Positions 50,101 to 63,288 of a stretch of DNA of 64,000 nt are shown here, in pieces. Each line of letters starts with the position of its first letter. The stretch's first letter is position 1. Location: positions 117,022,763 to 117,086,762 of the forward strand of contig JACSVZ010000001.1 in the NCBI GenBank assembly GCA_014706295.1, in the 5' to 3' direction. Source of the stretch: Lycocorax pyrrhopterus obiensis. Its lineage: Eukaryota > Chordata > Aves > Passeriformes > Paradisaeidae. The translations under genes and the position numbers were made by a program. The notes below the pieces were generated by a model, which saw nothing but the letters and a program-made list of their open reading frames with translations, was not told the origin of the DNA and did not search any database.

Positions 50101-50938
50101 TGTTCTACAGAGAAATTAAATAATGATTAATTGACTGATTGATTGATTGATTTGGAATACATTCTTCTCTCCAGAAAACAGACGTGGTAGAATTCTTCAT
50201 GTTTATTGCTTTGTTCCTAGATGTTAGAGTAGGAAAATGGAGTCTAGCAAAGCCGAGAAAGTCGTTAAACAAATTTCTTAAGTTTTTGGCTGAAACTAAG
50301 CAGGAACTCTGGGGAAAATATTGATGTACTGGAGTAGGTATCTTGAACCAAGAAGGTGGCCTGGAAGCAGTTGTGTTAGGAGAATATTTGCTCAGATTGA
50401 TACTTTCTGGAAGAGTTGTAACTGCTCCTTCTTCCTTTTTATTAACCAGTTATAAAGGCCTTCTTTCACAACTGGCACTGCTTCTTATGCAGACTGCATA
50501 CACAAAATCAACACAGTGCCCACATAAAAAAACAACCTTCAAAAGACCCCCATAGTGTATCCTACACCCAGCTGCCAGAAATCTGGGTGATTTGGGCCAG
50601 GAACCTTCTACAACATTGTGGAAAGGAAAAAAGTTGTTTTGCTGAAGTGTTTGCATCTGCCCATAGAAGATGACACACTGCAATTCCAACATTAAATATG
50701 GGAATTGGGAGCCTGTTCCCCTAAAATGATGGTGTTAGCAAGGAATAGGGAAAGTACAATATGTAAAGTCAAAGCCTGAAAAGTAGGAAATGTAGAAGCT
50801 GAAGTTTCCCACGTGAATTTAGTTTCTGTCTCTTCTGCATGGGTTCTAGGAGAGTTGTTTTCCTCTCTTCCCCTCACAAGATTTCTGCATAATTCTGTGC
50901 ACAGACCAGACAGATTGGGGTGGCTCCACTTGGTTTAA
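47116..50938. other. Non-coding stretch, nothing recognised
   Basis: AT-rich unique sequence with a (GATT)4 tract at 50137-50152. The 139-codon minus frame at 49496-49915 has no recognised domain. No CR1 tail was seen. Confidence 0.4.
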
Positions 50939-51175
50939 TTAGCAACTGTCCAATAATTCTTCCTTCTGCTCATTGTGTGGCCCTTTTACTGCGTGCTGGT
51001 CAAAGCCACATCTGAAAACAATGCTATCCATTTTCTCCTGAGATTTATTAAGGGATGTGTCAGTGGAGAAGAACCACTTCACAAACATTTCATTTTCACA
51101 GCGCAGTGCTACAGTCATTCCCACAGTGAAAATTGCGAACCACAGTACAGACACGGAGATTGACTGGCCACTCAT
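50939..51175 (-). other. Small ORF with signal-anchor-like N-terminus
   Basis: A 78-residue ATG frame. The N-terminus (MSGQSISVSVLWFAIFTVGM) has a hydrophobic core at about residues 6-24, as in a signal peptide or single-pass anchor. The rest is polar with four Cys. A G is not present at +4 and position -3 is A, so the start context is moderate. I do not recognise a family. AATAAA occurs inside the frame (minus 'ttaataaatc'), and neighbouring frames are also open, so it may be a chance frame. No promoter or splice boundary was found. Confidence 0.15.
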
Positions 51176-52094
51176 TTTTGGTGCCAAATTTAAGACAGGC
51201 AGGGTCTGGATTTTTTTTTTTCAAGTATTTTGACAGATGTGGAACATTCCCAGTAAAATCCCTACCACCTCCAGTTGTCACCATGAGAGTGCAGTTATTT
51301 TGTGGGTCTCATCCAGGAACGTCAGTCTAGACAAACAGAAAATGCACAACAGCCCATCAGCAGCTGACCTAGGAAAAGTTCAGCTTCAGGGAGTTGTCCA
51401 GCACCACACTGAAAGTCTGGAGCATGTTATTGTCTCATCCCTTTCCCCAAGGCAGGATTCGGCTGCACAAGTCATGAGACCAGGACTTGGAGAAACTTTT
51501 GAAATCAAAAGGCATCTTAAGATTTTATCTTTATTTTCTCCAAAGTCTCTGCTCAGAACATGGGGTAAAAACGGAATAGAGTTTCAGTGTTTAGCAACAA
51601 GTACTGTTTGATGTGTCTGGATCTAAGCATTTCAAGTTTTTTATTAATTATTTTTGTAGTAAAGGGCTTCCCAACATATCTTCCATCCTCTTTGAATAAT
51701 ATCTAACTGAATAAAAAGGGCAAAAAAGTTGTGATTGTCTTTTGTCAAATGAAGAATGTTGTGAATTTATTTGAAATCAGAACTGCAAAAAACCAAGAAG
51801 ACTATCAGGTTTCAAGGGAATTGAACTTTTCTTTACTGATCTTGGCATTTCTAACCAGTTTTCCTGAGGTTTTGCCTCATTTGCCTTTTCATCTCTGTAG
51901 GTAACACTGCCGTCATGTCATGACTCTCATTCTTTCCCAGAGCGGGCCCATTCTTTGTTCAAAATGACACAGCAGTTTTGGGAACTGTACCCTAAAATCC
52001 GCGCACAAAAGCCTGAACTAAGATTACGTGGGAAACGATAATTGCAGCATTTCCCAGCTTTCATCTGCATGCCTTGTCAGATCTAATTTTACCC
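51176..52094. other. Non-coding stretch, nothing recognised
   Basis: A T-rich run at 51210-51223 precedes 'caag'. A 124-codon plus frame (51237-51611) begins without a clear exon or promoter context and shows no family signature. No repeat is recognised. Confidence 0.35.
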
Positions 52095-52122
52095 TGTGTG
52101 TGTGTGTGTGTGTGTGTGTGTG
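52095..52122. repeat. (TG)14 microsatellite
   Basis: Fourteen uninterrupted TG units followed by 'cacgag'. The tract is likely length-polymorphic and can adopt Z-DNA. Confidence 0.97.
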
Positions 52123-52129
52123 CACGAGG

Positions 52130-52370
52130 GAGAGAGAAAGGCACAAAACAAGTGAGTGAGGCCCTCCAGAAGCGATGTGGAAGTGGTTCTAGTCCGTGGG
52201 CATCTTATGGCAGGGAAGAAAACCTCTGGGAGCAGCACGGAGCTGCAAAATCCAGAGCTCAGAGCTCTGCTGCTCACTCTGGAGGCAGAGGAGGAAGCCT
52301 TGAGCAGGGAGCTGCCTGCTCTGCAGGGACCAGGGCCGCTGGGGGACACCTTCCTGGCTGGATTAGCAGC
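52130..52370. other. GC-richer block open in several frames
   Basis: Just after the (TG)14 tract the sequence becomes GC-richer and is open in two plus frames and one minus frame. One plus frame (52156-52389) has a Leu/Glu-rich helix-like stretch, LLLTLEAEEEALSRELPALQ. The multi-frame openness is explained by composition, so I do not call a gene. The block ends abruptly in AT-rich 'tttttatatataaataat'. Confidence 0.3.
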
Positions 52371-52649
52371 AATTTTTATATATAAATAATACACAATATA
52401 TAAATATATTTATCGTTTTAGGTGTCTCACAAGGTCTGGGAAGGAAATGTGGGAGGGGGGTGGGACTTCCTGCTCCCACACCTGACCTGTGTTCCATTGT
52501 CCCCAGCAGATCTTTCTCTTTTCCTGACTTAGTTTTCCCGGCTTTTTCACCACTCCACTCACTCCTTCAAGCTTGATTTTTCTCCTCCTTGCCTCAGTCT
52601 GCTTAGGTAGTGCCTGTTCTTCCTGACGTATAATCCATTTTTTTTTCGC
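52371..52649. other. AT-rich then pyrimidine-rich spacer
   Basis: TA-rich sequence (52375-52412) is followed by C/T-rich sequence around 52500-52600. Nothing is recognised. Confidence 0.35.
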
Positions 52650-53064
52650 TGCTTTATTTGCATGTGGTCACCTTCCAGCCACCTGAGCACTCTCCATTCC
52701 CACTGGCTCCTTGTTTGATATTCATGTTCCAGTCCTTGTCCAGCTCCAGTTCACAACAACCCAAAGATCTTCCAGTTTTCTGCAATTCCAAGCTTTTCAC
52801 AGATGGGACAAATGGGATGTTCACAGAGTCTGAAGTGCTCTTTTGCTGAGAGGAAAACTCTCTTTTCCTGTGCAGGAATCTGACGTTGGCCATGTCGAGC
52901 TGTGCTTGTAATTCTTTGAACTTGGTTAAATCTGGCTGCATCTTACTGGGAATGATCAGGAAGGGCACATCTGGCCTTCAGTGGTATCATTGTGAAATTG
53001 CTTTTCAGCAGCGCCAGGTCTTTTCAGCTGTTTTGTTTTCTTTTTTTTCCTGCTTTCAAACATT
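52650..53064 (-). pseudogene. Possible frameshifted coding remnant
   Basis: Read on the minus strand from 53064, one frame encodes a lysine-rich stretch (MFESRKKKKTKQLKRPGAAE, then KQFHNDTTEGQM) until a stop near 52962. From about 52968 a second frame continues with PFLIIPSKMQPDLTKFKELQ and AQLDMANVRFLHRKREF, to a TAA at about 52654. That TAA overlaps AATAAA and is followed within a few nt by A9. The order (basic, helix-like, stop, poly(A) signal, A-run) would fit a decayed retrocopy with one frameshift. I recognise no parent gene. Purine-rich AT sequence next to an (AAT)n tract could mimic this by chance. Confidence 0.15.
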
Positions 53065-53103
53065 ATTATTATTATTACTATTATTATTATTATTATTATT
53101 ATT
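53062..53103. repeat. (ATT)14 microsatellite, one interruption
   Basis: Fourteen trinucleotide units with a single ACT interruption at about 53077-53079. It abuts the 5' side (minus strand) of the coding-like remnant at 52650-53064. Confidence 0.95.
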
Positions 53104-56100
53104 GCAATTTATGTGGGTAGAAAAGCACACTTTCTCTCCTCTTGTTCTCAGAAATGGCTGGCATGTAAAACAATAAATCAGCCTTGGAGTGGCATGAAAA
53201 GTACCAGCCTACATCTGACAGTAAAGTTTAAGGATCTGAAAATGGGTTTTTCTAGCAGAAGTGTCAGGCAATTTCCATAAGCAGTCACAAGTCACCATGT
53301 CATGCATTAGCAGAATTAATTCTGGGTTATTCCCCTCTATCCAGAAGAATAAAGCAAAACATAAAGGCCCTTAACATGCACAGTGTCAAATCCCAGAATC
53401 AGAACATGTGGCAGTTTCACCAAATGGAACGAGATGTAATTAGTTTTTACGTGCCCATAACACCCACAGTGAACAATTGATTGTATTTTCATTACTTTTA
53501 CGATGCAGTACCTTCGGCGAGCGCAGGGCACTGCTATGCAAATAACCAGCACACAGTAGCATGTTGGAAAGTGTCAAGCAGTTGGGAAAGCTTTCTTCTT
53601 CCTCCTCTGCCCCTCTTTTTTATTTTTTTTTTTTAATTTGCCTTGGCCTGGTTTCAAGAAATTTGGAATTTTGAGGGTTTAACCCATTTATGAGCTTTGG
53701 AAACACGTCTCCACAAATTCCTCTTGGCTGTCATGTTTCTCAGGAATGCTGCAGTTTTCTTAGGCTGTGACAAATACTTTCTTGCTCTGGGAACACAGCA
53801 AGGAAGAAAATTGGATTTCATAGCTTTTAGTTCCCAAAACTCTTAAAATAATTTGAGCTTCATGCGCCTCTTTTATCTTTCATTTTTATAAAAAATGTGG
53901 TTGTGTTAAGGGCATTTTGAGACTCAGGGGCTTTCTTTTAGTGACAAACAGACATCTTAAAGCTAAAACACACAAAACTGTAAATCACCACTCCCAGTTT
54001 TACCAATCCTGTTGTGTAAAATCTTTACTAAAATACCATTATGGCTTTAAACATCTGGTTTAAACCTTTCCATGGGTATTAAGGTACTGTGAGGCTGAAT
54101 GGGGGAGCTCTGGTTTTGTTGCAAGCATGTGGTGCTTAAAATTTACTGTTTCACAGAATATTTCTCTTCACCTCTACTCTTACGTTCTAAATCATCCAAG
54201 CTGAATTCATCCTTCCTTTGGGTTCCTTGTGGCAATGTGAAGAAGTCATGGGTACAGTTTTTAAACTTCTGAATGAACATTTGAGAAATTAATTCGAGGG
54301 TTTCTGCAATCAAATGTGAAGTGAAGGGCATCTTGGAGCTCTGCTTAGTGTTGACAATCTCCAACACTTTTATTTTCTGTCAACAAAGAACCAAAAAACA
54401 TTGAGGAAACATTTTAAAAAAATGCAAGTAGCAGAAGTCTGGAGAAAAACTTCTAGTAGAATATTTTTTGTTTTCACATAAAAAACTTAAAATTCAATGT
54501 GAACTGCTTGATTTTTCCAAGAGGATTTTGTATAGTAGAAATATGTTTTTCATGAAAACATTTGGCTATCTCCTGAACATGACTGAAAATCAATCACTCT
54601 TTTATCCAGGGAGTAGTTTAGTTTCCAGATTTTGTGTGTCTCGCTGGAGAGGAAAGATTCACCAACAATTATCTTGACCAACTATTGAGAAAATCCAGGG
54701 ATGTGTAATGCATATAATAAAATATAGTTTGTTCATTAATTTTCTAGCATATTATAAAAATATTTTTTCTTTTTATAATCCATTACAACAAATAATTTTC
54801 TTAATTTCCTCTTAGTCTCCTCAGCCATTTGACATCAGCTCTTTTTTTCCCTTGACAAAGTCTTTTTGAAATTATTTTATGGTGTCTTTATTTGTAAGAA
54901 CTTAGTACCAGGTTTTATTCTTAACATCTTCTGAGGATCAAAGTAGTGTAATAGGGAATTATTATTAAAATAACTTTAATCTGCTCCTTCTTCAGTTTTG
55001 TTCCACTGCTCTGATGTAAAGCATGGCTAAAAAAATAATTTATGAGACCTAAAATATATTTTCTTTATGAAATTCCAAATGCCTTTCCCAGTGCACAAAG
55101 GTGGCTCAATGAAAATATTATCTGCAGAATCCAAATTGAAATAAAGCTGATAACTTGTTCCTGCTTGCACAACAATAAATTTATTGTGGGTTAGGAAGGA
55201 GAAGGCACGGGGAGTTTGGCAGGGAGAAGTCTCTGGGGGTGGTGGTTGCGCTTCTGCAACACCAAACAGCCACCATGAAGTAAAACTTTATTTTCTTCTC
55301 TCAGAAAAGACCCTTCTTAAAGCTTCTCTCAGGACATTTCTACTCTTGGATGTTTTGTTTCCCTGAATTGTTTCCACGTTTAAAACATTTTAGACTCCGA
55401 TTTTGTAATTTTCAGAGTTCACCCTATTGCATTTTTACAATCATAACATGGGAGTTTTCATTGATTTACCTCATTCTGCGTATGGTTTCTCACTGGCCTT
55501 TGCACCCTTCTCATACCTGGGATTTTGTTCCAGTTTTTAATCATTCACCAGCTGACAAATCAGCAGAACTCAAATCATCTTCCTCAGTAGCTGATCAATT
55601 TTCCAGGAATACATTCCAGATAAATATATTAAGGAAATCAGAGGTTTGACACTGTGGCAAACAAAACTGGTCAGTCTGGAAAGTACTTTCTATATTGCAG
55701 AAAGATCATTATCTGAGGAGACTAAGAAATTACCAGTTCTTTGGTGTCATGAAAGGATCCATTCTAGGGAATTTTTAATAAAACACAGTACAGTAGTAGC
55801 TGCTTTGGAAGCAGAAGGTTTTTTGCTGTATTTTACACTTGTCAAACACTGTTCATTAATGACTGACTTCTGCAAGTGGTCGGTTAATCGTATTTTATAT
55901 ATATTTTAAAATTGCAGATGAACTTATATTCAAAATTACCCAGAAGCACAGAGAAATAAATAATGTCACAGCATCCAGCAGTCACAATTTTACAGCATTA
56001 GGCACAGGTTTCACTACCTTTATTTTTCCCATGGAGTTGAGCTTAAAAATGCCAGTGACTTTCTTTTTCCCATCTCATGCATTCAGGTCCAGCTAGAAAA

Positions 56101-56945
56101 AGAAAGCATTTAATAGTCCTGCTCTGAGCTACTCTCCTAGCTAAAATTCTGTGTAAGACAGGAGCTGTGAATGTCAAAATGTTTGTCATCCATCCTCACA
56201 GGGAGACTCTCACACAGCTCTATGGACTGGAGAGGATATGAGGGAAAATAGGTTTCACTTAGGAACAATCACAAGATCTGTGGTACTTCCCTTGTAAAGG
56301 ATTAAAAAAGTCAGCAGCATGGCTAAAGGATGAGTTTCTTTCTTCATTAAGAAACGCTATTTTTAAACCTCTGCTACCCCATAAGGGATTTTTGAGGGAG
56401 GGTAATAGTTTTGCCTGTTCTGTAGCAGATTTCGCATAAGGTTTCCTTAATAAGTTTTTATTAATGGTGCTAAACTCCTTCAATGCCTTTACTGGGAGAA
56501 ATGTCATTATTTTTGGTGCTGTTGGTGTTATTGCAGAGGAAAAAAAGAGATATCACATGCTTGGAACAGAGAGGTTTGATGTGATAGTTGTAAATATCTC
56601 AGCAAAAGCAGACTGAAGTGCTGAACTGTTCCTCTGATAACACTGATAAGTCCAGAATCAACACGGCCATGGGTCACTCTCGTGGTTTGAGAAAGGCTGA
56701 GCCTGTTTGTACCCATAGACCCAGAGAAAAATGTGTCAGTCCTAACAAAATTTGATTGAAGGCATATGCCAAGGGCAGGCCAAAACCCATTCATATTTAT
56801 GTAAAATTTACCCATATGAATTTTAATTATAAAGGACAGGGTATATTTTGAAACATTGTTTTCTGAGGCACTGGGGAATGGCAGAAAGAGGGAGCAGATT
56901 TGTAGAATTAAGTGTGATGTGTGCTGTTGCTTTTCTCAGCTTCAA

Positions 56946-56955
56946 GGGGGGGGGG
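56946..56955. repeat. Poly(G) run, 10 nt
   Basis: Ten uninterrupted G in an AT-rich context, unusual locally. It may be length-variable or a sequencing-error hotspot. Confidence 0.85.
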
Positions 56956-59900
56956 AAACCAAAAAAATCAGATTAACAGAGGGCTAAATGATAAGAATTT
57001 TTATCTAAAAATTTGGCAGGCAGATAGGAGGAATTGATGAAAAATGCTACAGAGCACACTGTTGAGCCTTGTATTTAAGCAGTTTCAAGTAGTGGTCCCA
57101 TGTGTTTGCATGCCAAAAGTATTTAAAAAGTGACAGGAAAGTGAAAAACACTTTAATGAAAAATATTTCATGGCCTGTTTTACTAAAAGCATTTATTTGT
57201 CTCTATCTAGTTCACCAGTTTCAAGGTATTTGACAAGTTTAGCATGTGCTTATTTTATTCATGTATTTTTTGCCTTGTATGAGGGCAGCCACAGACATTT
57301 GCCTTTGAAAAGTGAGTCTCTCTCTTTTTTTATTTTTAATAATATTCTGTTCTCTGCATTAAAAATGCCCCTCAAAGAGGGTTGTAACTTGTCCTTGGGC
57401 ATGAGACAATCCTTATCTCAAACACGGTGAGGTCCTACCAAGATTGTGGCTGTGGCTGTTTGGACTGACTGCACATTAACAAATATTGCCACTACTTATT
57501 TCTCTCATTTCATTCAGTCTGGGCCATCAGTTCCAAACTGTCTTCAGCAGGTTTGTCATTGTCAAAGGCATGTCATGAACTTTGTGACTTCTCTGCTGCC
57601 TCAGGAGCTGTTGAAATTCAGCAGGCAGCTGGATGGAGGTATCCTGATTAGGGAAATTGTCTTTTGCAGCCTCTGTTTATTTGCTCAGCTCTGTGCATGA
57701 GCAGAGGGCAAGCTAAAGGCCAGTACCTCTGGAGACATGGAAAGAAGCACAGGGGACTAAATAAAGTCACCAGGGAAAGGAAAGGCCTGCTGTGCACACA
57801 TCAAGTGCTGTGTTTGTCGTGCCAAAACAACAACAAAACCTCATTGTCAATGGTATCTTTTGCCACTTAAATTTTTCTCAATCAGGTTATTATGCCTTTC
57901 ATGGACTATAGGTACATATTTTGAATATTACCTTTGCAGGGTGACTCAGAGGTTGAACAGAACATCAGTAGATAAAAAGGAATATTTTATTAGTAGCTGT
58001 GTACTGATTCCTCATGTTTGCTCCTCGGGTTGGTGGAGTGTAACCACTCTGAGTCAGATGGTTTGAAAGCTGGTAAAGTTCTGCTTAACTCCAGATTTAT
58101 GAGGGCCAAAGCCTCAGGTTTTTTAAGTGCAAACACTTTCAGCAAAATGCACTTCAAAGAAGGGAAAAACACAATTTTTGGTCCATGTTAAAGCTACATA
58201 ACCCTTGAATCCACACATGACAAGCGGGCCCCAAAGTCAGTGACTTTAGCAATGTTTTTCAAGGCTAAATCTGGTGTGCTTTGCTAAATGGATGAACCAT
58301 CACGTATTGTCAAGGCTATTGTAATTAAAAATGACACTGGGAGCATTTTAGCAGCACAATTTTTGTTGTTTTTCCTTTAAAAGCCATTTGAATGTTCAGC
58401 CTCATGGCTTCTAACACGTACACATGTCTAGCAGAAGTTGCCCTCCACTGCATCCCACTTCATTATCCAGTCTGTCAAAGAAACACTATCCCAAGAGTTA
58501 GGGGAAAGCCACACACAGCATCTACTGTATGTTTTTGTTGGCATCCTGAATTGGCACGGCTGCTACAATTAAACAGCAGCTCCAAAAGGTTCCCAGCTCA
58601 GTGCTCTTTGTCAAGGCTTCGACACTGGGAAGAGCAAAGCACGCACAAGAGACAGAGGGAAATAATGCTCTGAGCGGTGCAGGAACAGATTGATAGGGAA
58701 GAGAGCATCCCACAGGGCAATACAAAGGAGAAAGAAAATTTTGTACAGAGAAAAATAATTATATCAGATCTGCTGTTAGTGAAGTATGAGGTGAAACTGG
58801 GAGGAAAACTTGAATTTAAAATGGCAGCAGAATGATCTTGTAGATGCCACAATTTTCTAAACACTTGCTTTCATTCACAATTTCAGCAAAAAGAAATTAC
58901 AGTTTCATAGATGCCAGGGTTGGTTTTTTTTCAGTCCCAGAATGAAAATATTTATGAAGAAATTTACATAGTTTAAGAACACTGTTTCCAAAAGGCCTCA
59001 GGAATTGTTTCTTCTCCATTGTGTTACGCACATCTTTTAATCCTTCAGCTTTTTTAATAGTAAAAAAATAAGCTGTTAAACTATGCTGGAAGAGCACATC
59101 TTTTTGAGGCAGTGTGAGCTCCGTTGTTCACAGCTCAGGATGCTCAGTGCCTGATGCTGGTCAGTGGCACCTTGATGTGTCTCATCATTATTGTCAGAAA
59201 TGAAGCATTCCTCTCTTTCAGTTTACCAGAAGAATTCTGTAGTACTTCTGTGGCCTTGTTGAACATCCTAAAATTTTTTGTCTTTCTACATATCCACATC
59301 ATCATAAGGTAAAGACAACTGCTGTTCTGAATAAACCATCTTCACCCTACTATCACAGTATTTTTGCTGTATAAGAGAGCCATAACAAAAAAAGAATATT
59401 TGAGAGCTATTCAATCCTCCATGAAGTTTAACCTCCTCAAGGCATGGGCTTTTTTCTAAACTGTGGTCCAATATTGAAGTGTCACTTGAAGTAATTTTGA
59501 GTTCAGAGATCTAAAACCTGGTATTGTCATCAGCTTTCTCGTGTCTGGCTCAGAAGCAGCACAAGGTGGTGAAGCTTAATTTGAATCAAATAACGTGGTG
59601 TTTGGTTTTTAACAAGAATATCACTAAGAATGTGCCAAGAATATATTTGCTGATGGTGGTATTTGGATAACAAGGAATTCTCTTCCGCTTCCTCTTTGTT
59701 CTCAGTCTTTTTTGAGGAATTCTGAGGAATTTTTTTTAAAAAGAAACATTTTAAAAGCTAATCCAACTCTCCTCTTCAGTTTTCCTCTCTGAAAATCAGA
59801 AAGATCCAGAGCAATAAGCATTAGAAGACCAAGAGACAGCTCCATTCCCTAGATATAGATCATTTCTAGGTGGGTACAACACCTGCTGCCATTCCTGCCA

Positions 59901-62900
59901 TTTTCTTACAGTCTGGCATTCAGCCAGACCAAGAGGAACCTCATTTCCAGAGATTTCTCCTCTTCGTTCTGTCCTTGGAGTGATATTTCTGTGCCTGTTC
60001 TCTAAACCCCTCTATTAAACATTGTGAGAAATTATGAAGGCAGGTCTGTCCTGAAGTCACCAGGACTAGAAAGAAGACTCCTTTTGGGAATAAATTTTTT
60101 TTGAAGTTGAACAGTGAGGGAGTTCCAGTAGTGATTTTCATCAGTTAATCAATTAATTAAAGGAGACATAGTAGGAAATATTAAAAAGTGCCTACAGGCC
60201 ATCTAAAACTATATTTACAATCCTAAATCTTACTGTGAATATACACCGCTTAAGCTTCTTTTAACAAATCTGCTGAGCCTAAGGCCTCTTCAAGTCTTCA
60301 GATGCTTTGATTTTATCTAAATATAACAGACTGAATGCATTTTTGCTTCATTTAATTTCTTTTTAACCCTGGTGTCTCTGAAAGACTTATGTATCAGTGC
60401 CTGACAAATTTGAAAGGAAGTATAATTATCAATTAACAAACAGCACTCTGCAGGATATCCCAGCACAAAGGAAACCAGCTTGATCTACAAAAATGACCTT
60501 TGCCACCACAGCAATAGGCAAGTCAGGATTCTTTCAAGATAACAAAGAATTGGAACGAGGCCATGGCTGAGGAATTTGCAGATATGAAGGGCTGGTTATC
60601 TCCTTCTGTGCCTCTGCTGTGTGTACACCCCAAAGACTTCCATCAGTGATGTGATGGAATGTACAGATTATGCTGAAATTCCCAGTACAAGGATGGTCCT
60701 AGGCCAGGAAAATGGCCTGACCCTCTCATGGTCTAAATAAACTGCTTTGCCTCACAAGGAATTTTTTTCTTGGCGTTGACTGCGTTATCTGAAATATTCC
60801 TTTGGCTGGACGCGTGACAAAGGGCAGGTTGAGCCGCTGTAACTGGAGGGTATTTATTTATTTATTTCAAAATGAAGACAGAATGATCAGAATTCATCTG
60901 AGCATGGCATGAGGTCATGAGCTGCGTGTGTCCCCTGGGTGTCCATTCCCTGAAAGGGGATCCCAAAACGGGCACTGCTTTCCAGGAAACTTTTCCACAG
61001 TTAACTCCCAGCAGGGTGGAACAACAAAAGCTCTGCCTGTAAAACAAATTATATAATACAGGACTGGCTGTTTGAGTGAATACCATTTGTAAATAAAGAG
61101 ATTTTGCAAACAAGAAAATATAAAAATAATATTTGTTAAACACAAGGACTTCCCACTCAACATGCAATTTGAAGAGGCACATTAGAACATTTTCATTCCA
61201 TATGTCATAAATTTTAAAAAATGTAATAGATGAAATAAGACAATTGCAGAAGCCAACATCAGAAAATCAACTGAGGTATAAAGCAGAGACAAGGATAAAG
61301 CCATAATGATGACTGATGTTTTTGAGAAGGTATGAATATACTTTAATAATTTATTCCTAAATTGTAGTAAGAAATAGTCCATGAGCTTAAACAATCTAAA
61401 TGGAAAATTGAATTATTTGACATACTGAGTCAAAAGTGACTTACTGAGGAAATACTCAAACCAGTGCATATGTTCAGGCACAGTTTACTTCATAAATACC
61501 TTCCTCTAACATTTTTTCATTATATGAAGTTCGTGATATTCTCTGAAATCTCATGTGTTGTGTCCCTGATGCAGACAGCACTTTCAGAAAAGCAAGAGGA
61601 AACTGGCAAAAATATCTGGGAAGACTTTACAATCGCATTAACCAATGCTATGTTGTTTCATATTGATCTAAACTCAGCTGAGATTAAAAGCAATGATTTT
61701 AAATGATATTAAACCTTTCTGAATACCAGGAGATCACCACTGATGAGAGAGGTCTGTTTAACGAGGAGCAGCTGACATAAAAACATTTCTTCCCATTAAA
61801 AAGGGGAGGGTGAAGTGAGAGAATTTTTTTTTCACTTTAAGGGAACTAAAACACATGAAATTATTTGCCTCAAATGTCCAACCAGTGTTTGACACCCCAA
61901 AATTGCACTCAATATCTCTTATGCTCCTCCTGATCTACCTTCTATGGGGGACTTCACAAGAATGCTTTATAGCCTTGCATTTTTAATTAAAAAAAAATTA
62001 TGAAGAACAAATTTCACTTTTTTTTTCTTTTTTTTTCCTTTTTCAGTTGAGCAGGGGATCTGAGAGGGAATTAAGGTTAGGAATTACATCCTGAGGAAAA
62101 ACAGCTGTTTTGTTTGCCGGCAAATACTGTAAAACATCCAGTTCAGGTCTGTTCTCCTATCAGTGAGGAAACAGCTGGGGAGGGAGCTGTAGCCTGCTCT
62201 GATAGCAAAGTTTTCTGCCTCCCCACCCTGCAATGAATGGGTTTAAATGCCTACATGAACAAATCCAGACAATTTTTTTGTCTTTAAACACCCTCAGATA
62301 ACCCTATGCCTGTTGTGGGCTACAGGTGTTTGTTTTGATTGTCAAAGGCCAAAGCTTGTGACCAGCCATGGGCCCACAATACCCAAACCAAGCTCTTGTA
62401 CCTCGAGATTTGTCTGTGGGACAGGTGGCAGAAAACAGTCCCAGTTTTATGCATGTATTTATTTATTTATATTTGTTTGCATCGTGCGAACAGCATGAGA
62501 GATACGGCAAAATTAACAGTAGCTTCAGTAGTAATTAGCAAAACAAAAGCTGATTTCCAAAAGGATGGGTCTTTCCTGATGGCTTTTAGACTGTGAGCAG
62601 AAAAATACCCCTGCACTGTCTTCAGTTCTTGTGAATTGTGAACAAGTTTGGCAAAACATTCTGGTGGCCTCAAGAGCTGAATAAAGATGAGTTTCCTAAA
62701 GTTGCTTACTTTGACTCTTCCAACCTTAATGATTGTTCTAAAATTAATAAAAACGGGCTATCTAGATTTTTAAGGGAATAGTTTTGATTATTACTGAGTC
62801 ATTGCCTCAGCTTTTGTGATATTTAAATTCAGATTTGCTACCTGTGCTGAAGGTAAGAGCAGAATGTTCCACAATTAATTCTGTTTTGTGTAATCCTAGC

Positions 62901-63152
62901 AGGGCTCCTGGCTCCTTGTAAGTCAATGGCAGAGCTTCACCCACTACCCTTCAGTCAGGATTTCATTAAATGAATATTTGGGGTAATTAGGGACAAATCA
63001 TGAGACTCCTGTTTTTCATTCCTAATGATCACAAACAGGATCCATGAAATGCCTGCTGGAGTTAATTGGAAGACCAACGTTGCTTTCAATAGACTTTAGT
63101 TCAGGATTTTTATTTTGCACACAGGCACTTGTATAACTTTTTTCTGTTTGGG

Positions 63153-63172
63153 TTTTTTTTTTTTTTTTTTTT
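63153..63172. repeat. Poly(T) tract, 20 nt
   Basis: T20 on the plus strand, equivalent to A20 on the minus strand. The adjoining minus-strand sequence (63173-63260) is GC-richer and open in one frame that runs through the A-tract as lysines. No poly(A) signal lies just upstream, so a retrocopy is possible but unsupported. Confidence 0.9.
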
Positions 63173-63280
63173 AAGGCTTTTGAATTCAGGATGGCACTTC
63201 CCCATGTCCAGAGTTCCCACACTGTTCCCATATTGCTGAGCCCCAACGTGGACACTGCAGGGTCAGTTGTGTCCCTTCCG

Positions 63281-63288
63281 TGACGTCA
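63281..63288. promoter_or_regulatory. Perfect CRE palindrome TGACGTCA
   Basis: A full-site cAMP-response element (CREB/ATF binding motif) with neighbouring CpGs ('cttccgtgacgtcagtcctcg'). It lies in a GC-richer patch of about 120 nt (63180-63340). No TSS motif or CpG island accompanies it. Confidence 0.3.

Noticed and set aside
52074..52394. 103-, 77- and 101-codon frames as a gene
   Set aside because: They read through the (TG)14 repeat or its flank in three different frames, which is compositional rather than coding.
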